This document shows positions 58,012 through 64,000 of a stretch of DNA of 64,000 nt, one piece after another. Position 1 is the stretch's first letter. Each line of letters begins with the position of its first letter. The DNA is taken from assembly GCA_002914805.1 (NCBI GenBank), contig JXTB01000033.1:881160-945159 (forward strand), in the 5' to 3' direction. The notes beneath the pieces were generated by a model, which saw only the letters and a list, made by a program, of their open reading frames with translations, was not told where the DNA came from and ran no database searches. The DNA is from Parasponia andersonii. Taxonomy: Eukaryota > Streptophyta > Magnoliopsida > Rosales > Cannabaceae. The translations under genes and the position numbers were made by a program.

Positions 58012-60782
58012 TGTGATGCCCAAGATTCTCACATACATAATAAGCCAGTAATAAACATATTCATATTGCATAATAGACATATCAAGCAACTAGTATCAAT
58101 TTCATGGTAAATTACTCATTCTGATTGTTAAATGATCTGTATTATTGTACTAATATTTGTGGAAGGGCTCCCATGCAGTGTAAAGGCTCAATACCCTCAG
58201 AGAAAGAGAGCTTGGTGTGTGAAAGGGACAAAGAATACATTTATGAATAGTAATACTATACGAACATGCATTAAAATCATATCTGTTGATAACTTGGTCA
58301 AATAGTAGTTTTTCGGTAAAATGCATTTTTCACGCTTTTCGGAGCCAAATTTACTATGCATTTAAAACTTCAAATAGCTTTTATTTAATGTATAGAAACT
58401 ATTTCTAGCATTTTCCAAAATGTTGGTTTCAGGTAAGCACGAGGTGGCAGTTACTGTACTGAATTGTGATTAATTACACTAAGTTAGCTTAGATTAAGCT
58501 TAATCGCATAATGTCATCTTTGTGCACTCTAATAATTAGGCATTGATACTTTGTTTGCATTATTAATTGGAGTCTAATTGATTTATTTTTATATTTAATG
58601 ATTGGTTATGGGGCTAGGTTTCACTATATTACAATAAGATTGGCCATATGGAATTATAGGTCAAAGTATGACTAGTTTTCACCTCTTAAGCTAGGTTTCA
58701 CCATTTTGGTCTACACTTGGGTGTATAGGATGGACAAGCAACGTGGTGAGTATGCTAATGATATTTTAGAGCTAGACACATGGAAAGTAAGGTGCAAAAT
58801 TCCCAAAATACCCCTTAGAACTTAAGTTATGCCATTTCTTAGTTATTAAGTATCACTTTTGGACCAAATCTGGTCACTTTTTTCTCCTTTCTCTCCAGCC
58901 ATGACCTGAAACTCTCCCACTCATTTTTAGACTTCTCTCAGCTTCTATTAACTATTTCCAAGAGTTTCCAAGTAGTAGAACTCAATTTGAAGCTCAAGAA
59001 AGCAAGATAGATCCAAACTAGTCAAGGTAATTCTACTAATTCTCCTTCGTAGGTTTTGTTTTATTATTTCAATTCTCTACTTGATACCACTTAAATAATG
59101 ATTCCTCTAGGTCCTCTTGAGTCCCAAGATCAATTTCTAAGCCATAGAAATCAGTTTTGTGGAAGAAGAAGGCAAGAGATTCAACAAAGGTTTTAAACTA
59201 GTCAAGGTGAGGTTTTTATAGAATTTGGAATTGGTAATTTATTTCTATTGCATTAGCCCTTAAATCAAAGTTTTTTTTTTATGAATAAAGGTCCTAGAAA
59301 ACCTTATATATGGTTGGAAACATAGAATTTAAGTGAAGGATTAAAGTTAGACTTAAAGCCCCAAAGTTTGCTATTTGTGGATTCAAGTGTTTTCATTGTT
59401 GGAATAAGTTGTCTACACTTGTAATTTGATTTTATTACTTGGAATGTGTAAGACATTGATCCTTTTATGTAGATTACACCTATTTACTGGCTGGTTATGA
59501 TGATATACAAGTGTAAAAGTGGTTTTAAACTTTGTTTAAACCGAAAAGAATTCAAGTGCACCTAGGTTGTTATAAATGATCTTCTTTGAGGTGTATATGT
59601 GGGAATTGGCTTGTGAATTGTTATTGCAGATCTTAAAACATGATTTTAATCATGTGGGAATGTCCTAAAAATAGGGGAGGTGCTGTCCAAATATTTTTAA
59701 AACCAAATGGTACTATTTAGAAGCAAATGGACTAGTTTTTATGAAAGTATGTGCCATTTCGGTTCATTTTGTGATTAGATTTCTTGATTTTGTGAAAGTT
59801 GTGATTTATACTTGTGGTTGCTTTCTTTAAGCATTTTACATTATAGTAATCATTCTAGTAATAAAATTGATATCAGGTCTTCCACACACCTTATCACTGA
59901 GGATATCGACCCTTTTCACTATCATTTCTGTCGGACATAAGGAAAGTAACGTTACATCTGCAATGTAAGAAATTCTTTATTTACTGTGAATGCAAAATAT
60001 TTGGATATGTGTATGTACGTATCTGTTAGTTAGTCTTGCATGAGACATTAACGCGTGGTGTATTTGTATTGCCCGACGAGTATTGGTGAATAGGGTGTAG
60101 CGGGCCAGCGCCCAAATATGTGATATGGTTCCTTTGGGGACACTTTGGTTCCTTCGAGAACACTCTGGTCCTTTTGGGGACACTATGGTTCCTTCGGGAA
60201 CACTCTGACGGTGGTATAAGGTGGACCTCTGCTGTACACAGAAGGGATTTTTGGGGCTCGAGACCTCCATATAGCTCATGATATGTTATACGTTCTCTGA
60301 AAGGCTCAGTATACAATTCACGGTCTTATCAGGCAATACAATATACACAAGGATCCCAACCATATGACCATTTGTTTCATGTTATATGTANCATCTGCAT
60401 ACGTTACTTACTGAGTTTTATACTCATTAATATTCTTACATTGCAGAAGGTACAGATGATATGTGAATTAGAGGAGGAGCGCTGACTTTCTGACCGCGGC
60501 TTATGTATATGAGCATTTTGACGCTGTGGTTTTCTGATAGACGATTTTGTACCTATTGCGTATGTGTACATTATGTAGCTTTCATGAGAGACCCACTTAC
60601 TGAGGGTGTATATATGTATACATTAGAGTATGTACAATTATGAGTGGAAATTTCCTTTTTCCTTCTAAAAAGTTTTAATTTTTCCCGATTTTATCAGTTC
60701 TAAGTCGAGTAACGTCTCCTGATTTTACTAAATATTTATACAAATACCCTTACGTGTGTGTATGGAATCGGGGGATGTTACA
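58012..60782 (+). mobile_element. Nested solo LTR (2.77 kb) with a perfect 5 bp target duplication
   Basis: The unit starts TGTGATGCCC and ends GGGATGTTACA. It is flanked by identical AGTAC at 58007-58011 and 60783-60787. It interrupts the host retroelement just after the RNase H segment. No gag/pol sequence is inside, so it is a solo LTR rather than a full element. It contains a 20 bp minisatellite (60126-60205) and one N (60391). A TGAG/CTCA motif near its right end, as in the other two LTRs here, suggests plus orientation and a related lineage. Its sequence is otherwise a different family from the host. Confidence 0.88.
60126..60205. repeat. 20 bp minisatellite, 4 units in an alternating pattern
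   Basis: Four 20 bp units of the type TGGTTCCTTTGGGGACACTT. Units 1 and 3 share GGGGACAC, and units 2 and 4 share CCTTCG and GAACACTC, so the true period is probably 40 bp. Located inside the nested solo LTR. Confidence 0.9.
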
Positions 60783-60787
60783 AGTAC

Positions 60788-61330
60788 AGCTAGTGCATCA
60801 CGAGGCTTCCTACAACATTAGCCTTATTAGGATGATACTATAGGTCGAAGTCATAATTCCCCATATACTCAGCCCATCTTTGCTGTCTCAAGTTCAGATC
60901 CTTCTGAGTAAAGAAATACTTCAAACTCTTATGATCAGAGAGTATGTCGAACTTCACACTATACAAGTAACATCGGCAAATCTTCAATGCAAAGATCACT
61001 GCTGCAAGTTCCAGATCATGGGTGGGATAATTCCTCTCATGAGACTTCAACTGATGAGAAGCATAAGCCACAACTTAACCATTCTGCATCAAGACACATC
61101 CCAAACCCGTCTTTGAAGTATCAGTATACACCACATAAAGTTCAATACTATCAGGAACAGTAAGAATTAGTGTGATGGTTAAGCTCTAATTTAACCTGAC
61201 AAAAGCTTCTTCACTTTCATAATCCCAAACAAACTTAACATCTTTCCTAGTCAACTTCGTCAATGGCAAGGCGATCCTCGAAAAATCTTGCACAAAACGG
61301 CTATAGTAGCCTGCCAAACCAAGGAAATTT
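60788..61330 (-). pseudogene. RNase H segment of the gypsy pol (broken)
   Basis: Blocks [36 protein letters not shown] and [20 protein letters not shown], then [15 protein letters not shown], are diagnostic of Ty3/gypsy RNase H. The frame to the upstream reverse transcriptase is broken by stops and shifts between 61140 and 61360. The downstream end is cut by the nested LTR. Confidence 0.85.
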
Positions 61331-61359
61331 TGTATTTCTACAATATTTCTCGGTCTCTC

Positions 61360-62253
61360 CTACTCCAGAATAACTTCTATCTTAGTGGGATCGACCGAAA
61401 AACCTCTATAAGAAATCACATGCCCCAAGTACTTCACTTCTGATATCCAAAAGTCACACTTTGATTTCTTGGCATACAGCCGATGATCTCTCAAGATCTC
61501 AAATACTATCCCCAGATGTTCGGCATGCTTTTCTCGAGTCTTGGAATACATCAAGATGTCATCGATGAACACAACCACAAAATGGTCCAAAAATAGCCTG
61601 AAGACCCGATTTATAAGATCCATAAATGATACGGGAGTATTCATCAAACCAAACGGCATCACCAGAAACTCAAAATGATGATATCGAGTTTTGATTGTTG
61701 TCTTAGGTATATTATCCTCCCTTATCTTTAACTGATGATAACTGGATCTTAAATCGATCTTGGAGAAGAACCTTGAGCCACCGAGTTGGTCAAATAACTC
61801 GTCTATCTTTGGCAAAAGATACTTGTTCTTCATTGTCAACTGATTCAACTTCCTATAGTCTACACACAGTCTCAACAAACCATCAGCTTTCTTTGCAAAC
61901 AAAACTAGAGCACCCCAAGGATAAGTGCTACTGCGAATAAAGCCCTTAGAAAGTAGGTCATCCAACTGTTCTCTCAACTCTTCTATCTCAGCAGGAGCTA
62001 TGCGATAAGCTGAAATAGAAACTGACTGAGCTCCAGGAACTAGTTCAATGCAGAACTCAATCTCTTTATCTGGTGGTAACCCCAGTAAGTCTTCAGGAAA
62101 TACTTTTGAATACTCACTAACCACCAGAAACCATAGGTTTTGATTGTCTATCTTTACCTCACCATCAATGGCAAATAAGTTCCTATAATACTCGAGTTTC
62201 TTCCTTCCATCCATGCATACTTTTAAAACAGGACTAGGCTTCAACGGACTCAT
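61360..62253 (-). pseudogene. Reverse transcriptase domain (longest intact piece of pol)
   Basis: An open stretch of 297 codons covers most of the RT. It shows [57 protein letters not shown] and [18 protein letters not shown]. The catalytic box is FIDDILMYS (the YVDD-type box with F-I). The segment ends [16 protein letters not shown]. Key aspartates are present, but flanking frames are broken, so this is a fossil rather than a gene. Confidence 0.9.
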
Positions 62254-62313
62254 CCTAGCCTAATAGACAATACGTTACCCATCACCAAGAAAAAGAGTCA
62301 CCCGTTTCTTATG

Positions 62314-62610
62314 CTAGTCTACAACGGCTCGATACTTCAACAACCAATCTATACCGAGTATCACGTTATACTGTCCCATCGGCAACATAATCAAGTCAAC
62401 AAGAAGCTTCCTATTACCGACCATAACATGACAAGACTTACACATACTAGGCATATCGACTACTTCTTCTAAAGGTATACCCAACATCAATACATAATCT
62501 AAATCAGAAAATTCCAACTCCAACAATTGAGCAAACAATAAGGATATGAATGAATGGGATGCACCAGTATCAAACAAAACATATACCCAAGAGTGTGAAA
62601 GAAGGATCAT
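62314..62610 (-). pseudogene. Retroviral-type aspartic protease segment
   Basis: The active-site motif FDTGASHSFIS and the later ILGIDWLLKY motif identify the gypsy protease, about 98 codons of open frame. Stops separate it from the RT segment (62254-62313) and from gag. Confidence 0.85.
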
Positions 62611-62717
62611 ACCGTCAACAACACCTCGGCCGGTGTGATCCTGAGTGTCGTCTGTCCTAATAAAAGCATTGGCTTGGCCAGTTACCTTTCTTTTCCCCTT
62701 GTTGCTCCTTTCCTGGC

Positions 62718-63883
62718 CTAGACGGCTATTGTTGGATCCCAGACCACTATTGCCATATCCGTGCCCATCCTGACTCCCTGAGGCCTAAGGAGTCGGAAAA
62801 GTCTAAGTAAAACCCTGAGGGTAGTACTGATGCTGATAAGGCTGAGGGGAAGTAAAAGTTTGTGAAACACATTGTGACTGTTGCGGCCTTGCTCGAGTGT
62901 TCTGATAAAAAACAGACCCGACCTGGCTCCTCTGCAATTTTCCGTGAGAAAAAGGAGATTTCTACAGATGGTTGGGACACTCCTTCTTCCGATGACCCTG
63001 CTGGCCACAAACGAAACATCCTCCGTGCGGACTACCTTTGCCATCTCCCGAAGAACCACTGCTGCTCGAGCTCCTATTGTTCAGAGTGCCTTGGGCTGAC
63101 CACTGCCTCTGGTTCCTATCATTACCTCTCAGTTGGTTCCTCTTGGAATCCAATCCTTCTTTGATGGCCTCTTCCTGCTGGACAGCCACTATAATCTCAG
63201 GAAGAGTATAGAAAGTCTGAGTGCTAATTCTGTTGAAAATATTCTGATTCAGATGACTCCTAAACTTGGCAACTCGGTACATCTCACTCATTCCTGGTTC
63301 AAGAGCAACACTTGCCAACTTAGTGATATTTATCAGATATTCATTCACCGTTCTATTACCTTGAATTAACGTCTCAAACTGGTTCACTACTTCATCTTGT
63401 TGATCCTCATTGGTATATTGGGCCTTGAAAATCTATTCAAAGTTTTCCCAAGTCAGACCCACAACATCTTACATCTGTTCCATTATTTCCCACCAGTTAA
63501 TGGCACTCCCCATCAAACGGGTAACATCAAATACATCTCAAAACTCAACTGGAGTACCAAGAGCCTGAAATTATCTCTCCATCTCATGCAACCAAGCAAT
63601 TGCTGTGAGAGCTCTTAGTTTACCATCAAACTGCCCTGGCTGGAGACGAATGAACTGCTGGAGATGATCAGACTGATCCAACTGATGTTCCCTTAGAGCT
63701 GGAGGCTGATAGTCTGGATTGCTCATCTGGGTGAATGCCTGCTACATTGCCTTGATCAGATGAGTGAAATCTGGAGAGGAGGTTCAGCACCTGGCTGGTA
63801 TCTCGGAACTCTTCTGGAGGCATCCTTAATAGTCTGAAACGATATGCTAAACTGTTAATGCGATGATAATGAATGCTTGTCAT
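62718..63883 (-). pseudogene. gag segment with CCHC zinc knuckle (broken)
   Basis: The capsid-like part includes QFETLIQGNRTVNEYLI and FRSHLNQNIFNRIS. The nucleocapsid knuckle CFVCGQQGHRKKEC (C-X2-C-X4-H-X4-C) is at about 62970-63015. A separate open piece at 63668-63883 is the N-terminal region. Stops and frameshifts separate the pieces (for example 63388-63667). Confidence 0.85.
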
Positions 63884-63937
63884 AAAATCAACTTCAATCT
63901 AGTTTAATGGTAATACGTCCGAGCTGTTAAACTCAAA

Positions 63938-63949
63938 GCTCTGATACCA
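63938..63949 (-). other. Primer-binding site, initiator Met tRNA
   Basis: On the element strand TGGTATCAGAGC is complementary to the 3' end of plant initiator Met tRNA, the usual primer of many gypsy elements. It lies seven bases inside the 5' LTR end. Confidence 0.9.
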
Positions 63950-63956
63950 TAATTTC

Positions 63957-64000
63957 TATCACAACCCAAAATCTGGGCTAGTGGCAGAAAAGGGAATTTT
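63957..64000 (-). repeat. 5' LTR, last 44 bases only
   Basis: Plus-strand TATCACAACCC onward matches the left end of the 3' LTR at 54084. The canonical terminal CA (element strand) has become TA here. The rest of this LTR is beyond the window. Confidence 0.88.

Larger units (their letters stand above)
54084..64000 (-). mobile_element. Decayed chromodomain Ty3/gypsy retrotransposon (Tekay/Del-like), runs off the window
   Basis: The element is on the minus strand, with its 3' LTR at the left and the 5' LTR cut off at the right edge. From right to left one can read the LTR end, an initiator-Met primer-binding site, gag with a zinc knuckle, protease, reverse transcriptase, RNase H, integrase, chromodomain, a polypurine tract and the 3' LTR. 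The pol order (RT-RNase H before integrase) is that of Ty3/gypsy. The chromodomain and long LTR (about 2.2 kb) suggest the Tekay/Del lineage. Stops and frameshifts occur in every domain, so it is non-autonomous. A 2.77 kb solo LTR is nested inside it. Confidence 0.9.

Noticed and set aside
59977-60316. Overlapping frames of 96-100 codons at 60 kb
   Set aside because: They read through the 20 bp minisatellite of the nested solo LTR; the repeats keep several frames open.
1-64000. CRISPR arrays, operons, rRNA and intact tRNA genes
   Set aside because: None seen. Tandem repeats here lack regular unique spacers, and the pol III-like boxes found do not belong to foldable tRNAs.

Overview
This 64 kb window is nuclear DNA from a flowering plant, probably a eudicot. 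It is AT-rich, its genes have many GT-AG introns, and microsatellites, small DNA transposons and Ty3/gypsy LTR retroelements fill most of the rest. Five protein-coding genes can be rebuilt exon by exon with matching phases: a methionine gamma-lyase (11298-14049, minus), an EMB8-type alpha/beta hydrolase (23918-28274, minus), an intronless DUF538 protein (31755-32258, minus), the TPR protein HLB1 (37451-42917, plus) and a Yellow Stripe-Like metal-chelate transporter (44047-47979, minus, with a probable 5' UTR intron). None is visibly truncated. They act in different processes (sulfur amino-acid breakdown, lipid or ester hydrolysis, endomembrane/actin function, metal transport) and look like ordinary neighbours, not a pathway cluster.

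Layout. 1-11.3 kb: AT-rich intergenic DNA with a SINE-like unit and simple repeats. 11.3-14.1 kb: MGL. 15.3-18.1 kb: a palindrome-rich MITE, then a solo LTR. 18-23.9 kb: intergenic DNA with a hAT remnant (20.27-21.13 kb) and a second transposon-like block. 23.9-28.3 kb: EMB8-like hydrolase, with an LTR-like insertion in intron 6. 28.3-31.7 kb: intergenic DNA with local tandem duplications. 31.7-32.3 kb: DUF538. 32.3-37.4 kb: intergenic. 37.4-42.9 kb: HLB1 in 14 coding exons. 44.0-48.2 kb: YSL in 7 coding exons. 48.2-54 kb: intergenic DNA with an inverted second copy of the 15.3 kb MITE, a 93 bp duplication next to an N, and a SINE-like unit.

54.08-64.0 kb: one decayed chromodomain-bearing Ty3/gypsy element on the minus strand. 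Its 3' LTR (54084-56307), polypurine tract, chromodomain, integrase, RNase H, reverse transcriptase, protease, gag, initiator-Met primer-binding site and the first 44 bases of the other LTR are all visible in order. A 2.77 kb solo LTR with a perfect 5 bp target duplication (AGTAC) is nested between its RNase H and integrase regions. The solo LTR at 15.7-18.1 kb is a diverged relative of the 54-56 kb LTR.

No CRISPR array, operon, rRNA or intact tRNA gene was seen, and I found no convincing undescribed protein system. The most unusual material is in the repeats: shared hairpin-like motifs in three LTRs, a microsatellite kept at the same place in two diverged LTRs, the inverted MITE pair, an intronic 27 bp minisatellite in HLB1, and the reversed GC gradient of the YSL gene. 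Everything was read by eye without alignment or database searches, so exon borders rest on splice-site logic and family resemblance.
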